Source of the DNA: Pelomonas sp047654785
Lineage (GTDB): Bacteria > Pseudomonadota > Gammaproteobacteria > Burkholderiales > Burkholderiaceae_C
Direction of reading: 5' to 3'
Length of the DNA stretch: 64,000 nucleotides
Assembly: GCF_047654785.1 (NCBI RefSeq)
Contig: NZ_JASGKQ010000002.1
Span: 935,444 to 999,443 of the forward strand
Every line of letters starts with the position of its first letter. Positions within the stretch are counted from its first letter, which is position 1. The position numbers and the translations under genes were made by a program. The notes beneath the pieces are model-generated. The model saw nothing but the letters and a program-made list of their open reading frames with translations. It ran no database searches and was not told the DNA's origin. This document shows positions 54,650 to 63,684 of the stretch, in pieces.

Positions 54650-57307
54650 TCAGAACTTGGCCGTCAGGCCCAGCTTGTAGGTCGTTTCGCCCTTGAAAGA
54701 CCAGGCCGGGAAGCCGGCGCGCAGCGGATCCTTGACAGCGGCGTTGTTTGCGGCTGCGGCACCGTACTGGACGTCGTCTTCCTTGGTCAGGTTGACCGCG
54801 TCCAGGCTCAGCTTCAGCCACTTGTTGATGTTCCAGCCCAGGCTCAGGTCCAGCGTGCCGTAGGCATCGTGCATGCGGTTGCCATACCACTTGGCGCCTT
54901 CGCGGATCATGTACTTGGAGCGCCAGTTGTAGGCCAGGCGGCCGAAGTAGTTCTCGGTTTCGTAGTAGCCCACCAGGTTCAGGTTGTGCTTGGACGCCTG
55001 GGTGAAGACGTTCAGGCTATCCAGATAGCTGGTGCCCGGCGCCGTGCCTTCGGTGTAGGTGTAGTTGCCGATGGCACCGAAACCGTTGTTGAACGAGTGG
55101 TTGGCTTGCAGTTCCAGGCCTCGGATACGGCCGCCGCCGGCGTTTTGGAAGCTCTCCACCGTCCAGTTGTCCACTTGGGTGACCGGATCGATCAGGCCGA
55201 CCTTCTGGTTCTGCAGAACGTTGGAGACGATGAAGTTCGAGATGTCCTTCACGAAGTAGGTGGCCGACAGCAGGTTGCCCTTGCCGTAGTAGTACTCCAG
55301 GCCGATGTCGGCTTGGCTGGACTTCATGGGCTTGAGGGCGACGTTGCCGATGGTCCAGGTTTCGTTGTTCGGCCGGTCGTCGTTGTAGCCGGACACCGTC
55401 ACGCCGAACATGTTGGCGAAGTTCGGCCGCGTGATGGCCTGGGACGCCGTGGCGCGCAGTACGAGGTCACGGCGCAGGTCGAAGGCGATGTTCAGGCTGG
55501 GCAGAACGTCGTTGTACTTCGCGTCGGTGGTTGCCGTGGTTTTGGCCCAATTCTGGTTGCCGCTGTACTGGTCGGCCGGTGTCGTGCCGTCGAACTTGTA
55601 GCCCGTGCTGCTGACTCGGGTCGAGATGTAGCGCAGGCCGAAGTTGCCGCGCACGCCCTCTGCATCGAACTCGAACATGCCGTAGACCGAGCGGTTTTTC
55701 TCGTTCAGCTCGCTGTAGCCGGATCGGTCCTCGACCCAGCCGGAGATGTTCTTGTGGGTGCCTGCCAGCATGGCGCCGATGTTGGCGCGCGGAACGGACC
55801 AACCGGCCACGTCCACCGAGCCGTCGAACAGCGAGGCGGTGTCGGTCGCAGCGATGGTGCTGTTCCAGATCGGGCGGAAGCTGCGCTTCTCGAATGTGTG
55901 GTCGGCCAGGCGGATGCCGGTCTTGAAGGCGTTGATGACGCCCCAGTCCAGATTGAAGGTCGCGTCGAACTGGCCGAACTTCTCCTTGTCCTTGTTCGGG
56001 CCAGCCGAAGTGGCCCAGGTCTCGGGAGACATCTGTGTCGGCAGGGCGCTCAGTCCCCAGGACTGGTCGGAGGTTGGGTTGATGCCGATCTGTTTGCCGG
56101 TGGCATCGATCGTGCCTTGCCAGTTCGGACGCTTGAATGGACCCGTTGCGCCGTCGAATGCGGCGGTCTGATAGTTGGCCGTGATCGACGTGCCGCCTTC
56201 GGCTGCGGTAGCGCCGAGCACGAGGTCGAACTTGGCATCGCCGATGCGGTAGTGGGCGTCAGCCACCACGCTGTTCGAGTCCATGCTGGCGCCGCGCGCC
56301 CAGACTTGGAAGAACTTGTGGGCCAGCGGGTTGGTGGCCGTCGTGGTGCTGTGCAGGCACATGCCGTTGGGGTTGAACGAGTCCGACTTCACTTCCGGAT
56401 TGCGCTTGTCGCAGTTCTGGTCGTGCATCAGATAGTCGCTGGCGTTGGAGCTGTCGGCATCAAGCTTCATGCTCAGCACGTTCAGGCCCAATTCCAGACC
56501 GTCGACAGGGCGGGCTTGGAGCGCGACGTTGAAGGAGGTGCGCTTGCGATCCTGTACGAAGGCGGTGGGGGCCACATCGCTGTTCCAGCGGCTGTCGGCT
56601 TCCACGCCGTTCCGGATGTAGCTGCCCTTGGACAGGCCGGCGGCCACCAGCACGCCGAAGCGGCGATTGGCGGTGCGCCAGCTGTAGAGGCCGGACACTT
56701 CCTTCTCGGGGTCGCTGATGGTGCTGTGGCTGTAGTGCGTGCTCAGGAAGACGGTGTTGGGGTCCAGATCCAGCGGCTTGCGGGTCTTGACGATCACGGT
56801 GCCGCCGATGCCGCCCTCGGTCAGATTGGCCTGCGAGGATTTGTAGACCTCCATGCCGCCGATCAGCTCGGGCGGCAACAGCGAGTAGTTGAACGAACGG
56901 TCGATGTCCATCTGGTCGTACCAGCCGGTGGACGCGACGGTCTGGCCGTTCAGCGTGGTGTAGGTCATCTGCGGGTCGGAGCCGCGGATGGAGACGGACG
57001 AGCCCTGGCCGAATGCGCGGCCGACGGACACGCCGGGAATGCGGCCCAGCGCCTGGCCGACGTCGGAGTCGGGCAGTTTGCCCACGTCCTCGGCGGACAC
57101 GGCATCCACCACGGCGGTGGCATTCTTCTTGATCGTCGCAGCGGATTGCAGCGAGGCGCGGATGCCGGTGATGACGACCTGCTCCAGCTGTGCCGGGGCC
57201 GAAGCTGCGGCGGCAGGCGCCTCGGCCTGCTGCGCCTGGGCGGCGAACGACATGCCCAGCAATGCCAGCGACGCAGCGGTCGCGATAGGGGTCTGCTTGA
57301 CCTTCAT
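54650..57307 (-). CDS. TonB-dependent receptor, probable chito-oligosaccharide/GlcNAc transporter
   Basis: An 885-residue outer-membrane receptor. The signal peptide covers about residues 1-25 (ending AQAQ). The plug domain is about 38-180: LEQVVITGIRASLQSA is the TonB-box region, then ALGRIPGVSVGRAFGQG and EGGIGGTVIVKTRKP. The C-terminal beta-barrel ends in LGLTAKF with terminal Phe. Plug motifs match the Caulobacter/Xanthomonas receptors used for carbohydrates. G+C is visibly lower than in neighbours. Paired TGGT sites upstream match those of the nag operon, which is the main reason for the substrate proposal. AGGA precedes the ATG, and a terminator follows. Confidence 0.9.
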   Translation of the reverse strand: MKVKQTPIATAASLALLGMSFAAQAQQAEAPAAAASAPAQLEQVVITGIRASLQSAATIKKNATAVVDAVSAEDVGKLPDSDVGQALGRIPGVSVGRAFGQGSSVSIRGSDPQMTYTTLNGQTVASTGWYDQMDIDRSFNYSLLPPELIGGMEVYKSSQANLTEGGIGGTVIVKTRKPLDLDPNTVFLSTHYSHSTISDPEKEVSGLYSWRTANRRFGVLVAAGLSKGSYIRNGVEADSRWNSDVAPTAFVQDRKRTSFNVALQARPVDGLELGLNVLSMKLDADSSNASDYLMHDQNCDKRNPEVKSDSFNPNGMCLHSTTTATNPLAHKFFQVWARGASMDSNSVVADAHYRIGDAKFDLVLGATAAEGGTSITANYQTAAFDGATGPFKRPNWQGTIDATGKQIGINPTSDQSWGLSALPTQMSPETWATSAGPNKDKEKFGQFDATFNLDWGVINAFKTGIRLADHTFEKRSFRPIWNSTIAATDTASLFDGSVDVAGWSVPRANIGAMLAGTHKNISGWVEDRSGYSELNEKNRSVYGMFEFDAEGVRGNFGLRYISTRVSSTGYKFDGTTPADQYSGNQNWAKTTATTDAKYNDVLPSLNIAFDLRRDLVLRATASQAITRPNFANMFGVTVSGYNDDRPNNETWTIGNVALKPMKSSQADIGLEYYYGKGNLLSATYFVKDISNFIVSNVLQNQKVGLIDPVTQVDNWTVESFQNAGGGRIRGLELQANHSFNNGFGAIGNYTYTEGTAPGTSYLDSLNVFTQASKHNLNLVGYYETENYFGRLAYNWRSKYMIREGAKWYGNRMHDAYGTLDLSLGWNINKWLKLSLDAVNLTKEDDVQYGAAAANNAAVKDPLRAGFPAWSFKGETTYKLGLTAKF

Positions 57308-57422
57308 GAACTGTTTCCTCGTTGTGGCCAATGAAATCGGGCGGACGGTGGCGGCTTTTTCCGGTTGCATACCACCTTGAGTCCGGTTGGCCCTCCGCCT
57401 GTCGGCATCGAGACCAGTGCAA

Positions 57423-57470
57423 CCAGTGTGACGCCAATGTAGCAATGGATAACGCCACTTTGCTACCAGT
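57423..57470 (-). promoter_or_regulatory. TGGT repeat pairs upstream of the TonB receptor gene
   Basis: On the minus strand, two TGG pairs 11 bp apart: half-sites at 57423-57425/57434-57436 and 57455-57457/57466-57468. An extra ACTGGT lies 9 bp away at 57414-57416. They lie 105-165 bp upstream of the receptor ATG. Confidence 0.5.
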
Positions 57471-57570
57471 CTGAACCGGGGACTTACCCGAGGGGCGCGC
57501 GGAGGATGCACGGTTGTGGCGGCCTTCCCTCTGGGGGCGCGTCGGGGTCGGCGGTGATGGGGTGGATTTG

Positions 57571-57588
57571 TGGTATTAAATTGGTATT
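57571..57588 (+). promoter_or_regulatory. TGGTATT direct repeat, nag-type site
   Basis: TGGTATTAAATTGGTATT: two TGGTATT copies with starts 11 bp apart. This is the best match to the site over the nagK promoter. It lies 264 bp upstream of the receptor start, facing the minus-strand pairs. Confidence 0.6.
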
Positions 57589-57806
57589 GAATGCATGTTG
57601 CGCACCAGCTACGGGCTGGCTGGCGTGGTGGATGTTCTTGCCGGCCGGCTGGATGTCGGGTGGGGGTTGGCGGTGCGTATCGCCATGGGCGTCGCCGTCG
57701 CGTTGCGGCTGGCGATGCGGCGGCCTGATGTTGGTGCGCGGGAGGGGGTGGTGCCTGGCCGTCGTCCGGCATCGCCGGCTGCGCACGCGATCTTGCAAGG
57801 CTCCTG
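57589..57806. other. Non-coding stretch between receptor regulatory region and tRNA promoter
   Basis: With its neighbours it forms a 541-bp gene-free interval (57308-57849). Open frames here have atypical composition and run into tRNA-Tyr, so I do not call genes. Apart from the TGGT sites and the tRNA promoter I see nothing definite. Confidence 0.5.
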
Positions 57807-57834
57807 TTGCACCTCGTCAACCCTGTGCTATAGT
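57807..57834 (+). promoter_or_regulatory. Promoter of the tRNA-tuf operon
   Basis: -35 TTGCAC (57807-57812), 16-bp spacer, -10 TATAGT (57829-57834). The predicted start is about 57841, just before tRNA-Tyr. The -10/start region GCTATAGTTGCGGG is G+C-rich downstream, as in stringently controlled tRNA promoters. Confidence 0.75.
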
Positions 57835-57849
57835 TGCGGGCTTGCCTCA

Positions 57850-57934
57850 GGAGGGGTGGCCGAGTGGTTAAAGGCAGCAGACTGTAAATCTGCCCGCATT
57901 GCGTACGCTGGTTCGAATCCAGCCTCCTCCACCA
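57850..57934 (+). tRNA. tRNA-Tyr (GTA)
   Basis: An 85-base class II tRNA with encoded CCA. The acceptor GGAGGGG pairs with CTCCTCC, the anticodon loop contains GTA (ACTGTAAAT), the variable arm is long, and the T loop is GGTTCGAATCC. Confidence 0.97.
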
Positions 57935-57990
57935 AAGCATGTGCCTGCCGGCGCGTGCCGAGGATGTCCCTGATGGCAAGGGCTCCCAGG

Positions 57991-58064
57991 GCGGGAGTAG
58001 TTCAATGGTAGAACCTTAGCCTTCCAAGCTAATGACACGGGTTCGATTCCCGTTTCCCGCTCCA
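57991..58064 (+). tRNA. tRNA-Gly (TCC)
   Basis: A 74-base tRNA with CCA end. The acceptor GCGGGAG pairs with TTCCCGC (one G-T pair), the anticodon loop is CTTCCAA (TCC), and the T loop is GGTTCGATTCC. Confidence 0.97.
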
Positions 58065-58139
58065 CCTGCGAGCGGCTTGGTCGGCCAGCGTCGACACCGG
58101 TTTGCCGGCCAGCGTCCCTGGCGCCAAACCCGTGCCGAT

Positions 58140-58214
<75 letters not shown>

Positions 58215-58266
58215 CCCTTTCTTTTTCTTCTACTCGTTCTCAACGGGTTCGCCTCAGGAGCGCAAG

Positions 58267-59457
<1,191 letters not shown>

Positions 59458-59469
59458 GTTTTAGGCCGC

Positions 59470-59545
59470 AGGGGCATAGCTCAATTGGCAGAGCGTCGGT
59501 CTCCAAAACCGAAGGTTGGGGGTTCGAGACCCTCTGCCCCTGCCA
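59470..59545 (+). tRNA. tRNA-Trp (CCA)
   Basis: A 76-base tRNA with encoded CCA. The acceptor AGGGGCA pairs with TGCCCCT, the anticodon is CCA in TCTCCAAAA, and the T loop is GGTTCGAGACC. It lies between tuf and secE, as in many betaproteobacteria. Confidence 0.97.
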
Positions 59546-59700
59546 CCCGCCACTGATCACGGCGGTTGGTTTCCCGGCTCAACAAGCATCGGCCCGCGAG
59601 AGTGATCTCGGCGGGCCTTGCTGCTGATGGCTACGAGCCGTGGCGGCGTTGAAGCATCGCAAGGTTTCGGGCCTGCGCGGTGCGTGAAAGACAAGTACTG

Positions 59701-60087
59701 ATGGCGAATCCTCCCCAAGTCGAAACCGTGACCAGCAGCGCCGACAAGGCCAAGCTGGTCGCTGCGGTGCTGCTGCTGGTCGGCGCGCTGGTGGCTTACT
59801 ACGGCTTGTCCAAACAGGGCGCGCTGGTGCAGTGGGCCTCGCTCATCGTGCTGCTGGCCGCCGGCGCGGCGGCGTTCTTCACGTCCGAGCACGGCAAGTC
59901 GCTGATCGCCTACGGCCGCGATTCGGTGCGCGAGGTGAAGAAGGTCGTCTGGCCGACCCGCAAGGAAGCGATCCAGATGACGGGCTATGTGTTCGCCTTC
60001 GTCGTCGTCATGGCGCTGTTCCTGTGGCTGACCGACAAGACGCTGGAATGGGTGCTGTACGACCTGATCCTGGGCTGGAAGCGCTGA
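59701..60087 (+). CDS. secE: Preprotein translocase subunit SecE
   Basis: A 128-residue membrane subunit of SecYEG. It has three transmembrane helices (about residues 17-37, 44-62 and 96-118), as in the E. coli type. The conserved cytoplasmic amphipathic helix has the motif VREVKKVVWPTRKEA before the last helix. The ATG at 59701 fits alignment better than an in-frame GTG 21 bases upstream. nusG follows at 21 bp. Confidence 0.96.
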   Translation: MANPPQVETVTSSADKAKLVAAVLLLVGALVAYYGLSKQGALVQWASLIVLLAAGAAAFFTSEHGKSLIAYGRDSVREVKKVVWPTRKEAIQMTGYVFAFVVVMALFLWLTDKTLEWVLYDLILGWKR

Positions 60088-60108
60088 CCGAGAAGGCAAG
60101 GAATCCCA

Positions 60109-60684
60109 ATGTCTGAAGAACAAGTCGTCACGACCGAGGCGCCGGCCGGCCTGCCCAAGCGCTGGTACATCGTCCATGCCTATTCGGGCATGGAGAAGGC
60201 CGTCGAGCGCAACCTGCGCGAGCGCATCGACCGCGCCGGCATGCAGGACAAGTTCGGCCGCATCCTGGTGCCGACCGAAGAAGTGGTCGAGCTGAAGAAT
60301 GGCAAGAAGACCGTCACCGAGCGCCGCATCTACCCGGGCTATGTGCTGGTCGAGATGGTCATGGACGACGAGTCCTGGCACCTGGTGAAGCACACGTCCA
60401 AGGTGACGGGCTTCATCGGCGGCGCGCGCAACCGCCCCGCGCCGATCTCGCAGGCCGAGGTCGACAAGATCGTCAACCAGATGCAGGAAGGCATCGAGAA
60501 GCCGCGGCCCAAGGTCGAGTGGATGGTCGGCGAGGTGGTGCGCGTCAAGGAAGGCCCGTTCACCGACTTCAACGGCTCGGTCGAGGAAGTCAACTACGAC
60601 AAGTCCAAGGTGCGGGTGTCGGTCACGATCTTCGGCCGCGCCACGCCGGTCGAGCTGGACTTCGCGCAGGTCGAGAAGGTCTGA
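60109..60684 (+). CDS. nusG: Transcription termination/antitermination protein NusG
   Basis: A 191-residue factor binding RNA polymerase and Rho or ribosomal S10. The NGN domain (KRWYIVHAYSGMEKAVERNL) covers about residues 17-130, and the KOW domain (EVVRVKEGPFTDFNGSVEEV) is C-terminal. The length is normal. It is co-transcribed with secE. Confidence 0.98.
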   Translation: MSEEQVVTTEAPAGLPKRWYIVHAYSGMEKAVERNLRERIDRAGMQDKFGRILVPTEEVVELKNGKKTVTERRIYPGYVLVEMVMDDESWHLVKHTSKVTGFIGGARNRPAPISQAEVDKIVNQMQEGIEKPRPKVEWMVGEVVRVKEGPFTDFNGSVEEVNYDKSKVRVSVTIFGRATPVELDFAQVEKV

Positions 60685-60858
60685 CGCGCTAGAATCGCGG
60701 GTTCGGCCGGCGACCCTGACGCCGGCCCGTGACCAGTCTGCAACGAGAGGCGGACAAGAGGAGCAAAGGTAAGGGCTTCTTCCCGAAAGAGGCCCGAGTC
60801 CGATGCGCTAGCACTCAGGCGATTCCGCAGGCCGCGGGTTCGCTGGATTGGAGAAAAC
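60685..60858 (+). promoter_or_regulatory. Leader of the rplKAJL-rpoB region
   Basis: 174 bases between nusG and rplK with no gene. In other bacteria this leader holds a promoter and the L1 autoregulatory site. A GGGCTTCTTCCCGAAAGAGGCCC stretch near 60775 can fold, but I cannot confirm an L1 site. Confidence 0.4.
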
Positions 60859-61296
60859 ATGGCCAAGAAAATTGTCGGCTTCATCAAGCTGCAAATTCCG
60901 GCCGGCAAGGCAAATCCTTCGCCGCCGGTGGGTCCCGCGCTGGGTCAGCGCGGCCTGAACATCATGGAGTTCTGCAAGGCGTTCAACGCCCAGACGTCCG
61001 GCGCCGGCTTCGAGCCGGGCATGAAGCTGCCGGTGGTCATCACCGCCTTCGCGGACAAGAGCTTCACCTTCGTCATCAAGTCGCCCCCGGCGACCGTGCT
61101 GCTGAAGAAGGCCGCCAAGATCGAGAAGGGCTCGCCGCGTCCGCACCTGGACAAGGTCGGCAAGCTGACCCGCGCCCAGCTGGAAGAAATCGCCCAGATC
61201 AAGACCAAGGACCTGACGGCCGCCGGCATGGACGCCGCCGTCAAGACCATCGCCGGCTCCGCCCGCTCGATGGGCATCATCGTGGAGGGTGTCTGA
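60859..61296 (+). CDS. rplK: 50S ribosomal protein L11
   Basis: A 145-residue L11. It has the N-terminal domain (FIKLQIPAGKANPSPPVGPALGQ region with the PxP segment) and a C-terminal 23S rRNA-binding domain (GSARSMGIIVEG). It forms the GTPase-associated centre and is needed for RelA activation. GGAG precedes the ATG. rplA follows after 1 bp. Confidence 0.98.
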   Translation: MAKKIVGFIKLQIPAGKANPSPPVGPALGQRGLNIMEFCKAFNAQTSGAGFEPGMKLPVVITAFADKSFTFVIKSPPATVLLKKAAKIEKGSPRPHLDKVGKLTRAQLEEIAQIKTKDLTAAGMDAAVKTIAGSARSMGIIVEGV

Positions 61297-61297
61297 C

Positions 61298-62008
61298 ATG
61301 GCCAAGCTCACCAAGAAGCAGAAGGCGCTGGCCGGCAAGGTCGAAACGACCAAGCTGTACGCGCTGACCGAGGCCCTGGACCTGGTGAAGAGCCTGGCCT
61401 CGGCCAAGTTCGATGAGTCCATCGACGTGGCCGTGCAGCTCGGCATCGACGCGAAGAAGTCGGACCAGGTCGTCCGCGGCGCCGTCGTGATGCCCAATGG
61501 CACCGGCAAGACCAAGCGCGTCGCCGTGTTCGCCCAGGGCGCGAAGGCCGAGGAAGCCAAGGCCGCCGGCGCCGACGTGGTCGGCATGGAAGACCTGGCC
61601 GAGCGCGTGAAGGCGGGCGACATGCCCTTCGACGTGGTCATCGCCTCGCCCGACACGATGCGCGTCGTCGGTACGCTGGGCCAGATCCTGGGCCCGCGCG
61701 GCCTGATGCCGAACCCGAAGGTCGGCACCGTCACGCCCGACGTCGCCACCGCCGTCAAGAACGCCAAGGCGGGCCAGGTCCAGTTCCGCGTGGACAAGGC
61801 CGGCATCATCCACGGCACGCTTGGCCGTCGCTCGTTCGACACCGACAAGCTGGAAGGCAATCTGCGCGCGCTGATCGAGGCCCTGAACAAGGCCAAGCCG
61901 GCGTCGAGCAAGGGCGTCTACCTGCGCAAGGTGGCCGTGTCCTCGACGATGGGCGTCGGCGCCCGCGTCGAAATCGCGTCGATCAACGCCCAGCCCGCCA
62001 CCGCCTGA
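61298..62008 (+). CDS. rplA: 50S ribosomal protein L1
   Basis: A 236-residue L1 of the mobile L1 stalk and translational repressor of the L11 operon. It begins MAKLTKKQKALAGKVE; GPRGLMPNPKVGTVT is the ribosomal L1 signature. The ATG at 61298 is preferred over a GTG at 61289 inside rplK. Confidence 0.98.
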   Translation: MAKLTKKQKALAGKVETTKLYALTEALDLVKSLASAKFDESIDVAVQLGIDAKKSDQVVRGAVVMPNGTGKTKRVAVFAQGAKAEEAKAAGADVVGMEDLAERVKAGDMPFDVVIASPDTMRVVGTLGQILGPRGLMPNPKVGTVTPDVATAVKNAKAGQVQFRVDKAGIIHGTLGRRSFDTDKLEGNLRALIEALNKAKPASSKGVYLRKVAVSSTMGVGARVEIASINAQPATA

Positions 62009-62291
62009 CCGGCGGCCAGGCCGTCACGGCCTGGTGGGTCATGAATCTGCCCGGGGCGAGTCTGGCCCCGGGCGACAAGATTGGTGGGGCGCCGTGCCGG
62101 TTCGCCGGTGCGGCGCGTCATCCAAGACCGTTGGTGGAGGCCCCTTAAATCGCGGCGCAAGCCGGGAACCAACGCAGATGGCGGTCCCGCTGAAAGAAGT
62201 CCGTTCCTGACGTGTTTCTTATCAGATGGTCGCTGAATCCCTGGCGCTCTCGAGGCCGCAAGGCCGAGGGAGCAAATGTGAGGAGTAGACC
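62009..62291 (+). ncRNA. rplJL leader (L10 autoregulatory RNA)
   Basis: A 283-base untranslated leader before rplJ. The segments ACCGTTGGTGGAGG (near 62128) and CCAACGCAGATGG (near 62168) match the conserved core of the L10 leader, where L10(L7/L12)4 binds to repress rplJL translation. A strong hairpin around GCCCGGGGC/GCCCCGGGC (near 62051-62083) lies upstream. Confidence 0.75.
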
Positions 62292-62816
62292 TTGAGTCTC
62301 AATCGCAACGAGAAGGCAGCCGTTGTGTCGGACGTGGCGGCGCAAGCCGCCAAGTCGCAGACGCTGGCGCTGGCCGAGTACCGTGGCCTCACCGTGGAAG
62401 CCTTGAACAAGCTGCGCGTCGACGCGCGTGCCAAGGGTGTCTATCTTCACGTGCTGAAGAACACCCTGGCCCGTCGCGCCGTCGCCGGCACGCCGTTCGA
62501 GGCGGCTGCGGAGAGCATGGTCGGCCCGCTGATCTACGGCTTTTCGGAAGATGCTGTCGCGGCTGCCAAAGTCATCGCCGACTTTGCCAAGACCAACGAC
62601 AAGCTCGTCATCAAGGGCGGTGCCTACGGCGGCAAGGCTCTGGACGTCAACGGCGTGAAGGCGCTGGCGGCCGTCCCGAGCAAGGAAGTGCTGCTGTCGC
62701 AAATCGCCGGCCTGCTGCTGTCGCCGGTGCAACGCACCGCGGCCGTGCTGGCAGCCCTGGCTCAGCAACGTGGTGGTGGCGCGGAAAGCGCTGCCGAAGC
62801 CCCGGCTGCGGCCTGA
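62292..62816 (+). CDS. rplJ: 50S ribosomal protein L10
   Basis: A 174-residue L10, the base of the L7/L12 stalk. It begins at a TTG codon (MSLNRNEKAAVVSDV) preceded by GAGGAG about six bases upstream; TTG starts are seen for rplJ in this group. The AEYRGLTVEALNKLR block is diagnostic. The Ala-rich C-terminus carries the L7/L12-binding helix. Upstream leader RNA probably gives autoregulation. Confidence 0.96.
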   Translation: MSLNRNEKAAVVSDVAAQAAKSQTLALAEYRGLTVEALNKLRVDARAKGVYLHVLKNTLARRAVAGTPFEAAAESMVGPLIYGFSEDAVAAAKVIADFAKTNDKLVIKGGAYGGKALDVNGVKALAAVPSKEVLLSQIAGLLLSPVQRTAAVLAALAQQRGGGAESAAEAPAAA

Positions 62817-62870
62817 TCGACGACAAATCTCGCGTTCACACGCAAACCATCTGTTATTTAGGAACACATC

Positions 62871-63251
62871 ATGGCATTCGATAAAGACGCTTTCCTGACC
62901 GCCCTGGACAGCATGACCGTCCTGGAACTGAACGACCTGGTCAAGGCGATCGAAGAGAAGTTCGGCGTGTCCGCCGCTTCGATGGCAGCCCCGGCCGCGG
63001 GTGGCGCTGCTGGCGGCGGCGCTGCTGCTGCTGAAGAGAAGACCGAGTTCAACGTCGTCCTGACCGACGCCGGCGCCCAGAAGGTCGGCGTCATCAAGGC
63101 CGTCCGCGAAATCACGGGCCTGGGCCTGAAGGAAGCCAAGGACCTGGTCGACGGCGCGCCGAAGAACGTCAAGGAAGGCATCTCCAAGGCCGACGCCGAA
63201 GCCGCCGTCAAGAAGCTGGTCGAAGCCGGCGCCAAGGCCGAGCTCAAGTAA
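62871..63251 (+). CDS. rplL: 50S ribosomal protein L7/L12
   Basis: A 126-residue stalk protein. It has an N-terminal dimerisation domain, an Ala/Gly hinge (about residues 40-60), and a C-terminal factor-binding domain (VGVIKAVREITGLGLKEAKDLV). GGAA precedes the ATG. It ends before the rplL-rpoB intergenic structures. Confidence 0.98.
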   Translation: MAFDKDAFLTALDSMTVLELNDLVKAIEEKFGVSAASMAAPAAGGAAGGGAAAAEEKTEFNVVLTDAGAQKVGVIKAVREITGLGLKEAKDLVDGAPKNVKEGISKADAEAAVKKLVEAGAKAELK

Positions 63252-63398
63252 TTCGATCGGCGCTCGGCGACTGCGCGGGCCGATCTCGGGCCTTCGATGC
63301 TCACCGCACGGAAGTGCGGTTCCGCGTCTCAGACCCGACCTCGACCCGCTCGCGACGCCGCTCGCCGACCGAATCTCGTACTTCGGTCGAGGTTCATC

Positions 63399-63428
63399 AA
63401 AGGGGTAGCCCTCGGGCTTCCCCTTTTT
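63399..63428 (+). terminator. Attenuator hairpin between rplL and rpoB
   Basis: AAAGGGG (63399-63405) pairs with CCCCTTT (63420-63426), enclosing AGCCC/GGGCT. The run TTTTTCGTCTTT follows. It looks like a partial Rho-independent terminator lowering rpoB relative to rplL expression, as known at this position in E. coli. Confidence 0.75.
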
Positions 63429-63460
63429 CGTCTTTGCGGGTTTATCCCGTGGAGAACAGC

Positions 63461-63498
63461 TGAAAGAACCGTGCGCGGTATGATGCGCGGTTCTTTCA
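63461..63498 (+). other. Long hairpin before rpoB (possible RNase III site)
   Basis: TGAAAGAACC (63461-63470) pairs with GGTTCTTTCA (63489-63498). After a 2-base bulge, GCGC (63473-63476) pairs with GCGC (63485-63488), with an 8-base loop. No T-run follows. E. coli has an RNase III processing hairpin in the same interval, so that role is a reasonable guess. Confidence 0.6.
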
Positions 63499-63684
63499 CG
63501 TGTTCTCTGATCCGACTGCAGAGAACCAGTTTGGTCGGACTCTGGTGCAAGGCCAGGGTTGTCCGCCAGCGGTTGGTAGTGGCCAACCACCAAGCTAGGC
63601 AGCCGCCCGTCCCGGGTGCGTGAGCCAGCCAGTCGCCGACGCGGTGCGTCCCACGGCCGGGGGCGCACTCGACACGGAGTGTTT
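63499..63684 (+). other. Remaining rplL-rpoB spacer
   Basis: Part of the 433-bp gene-free interval 63252-63684. It contains GGTTGGTAGTGGCCAACCACC-type pairing near 63573-63593 but no clear promoter or gene. Confidence 0.4.

Noticed and set aside
54527..57334. Open frame of about 935 codons on the plus strand
   Set aside because: It is exactly antisense to the TonB receptor; its valine/glycine-rich translation has no domain features, and the receptor has signal peptide, plug and barrel.
57506..58011. Open frames overlapping the tRNA-Tyr region
   Set aside because: They run through a tRNA gene and show Trp/Cys/Arg-rich, domain-free translations.
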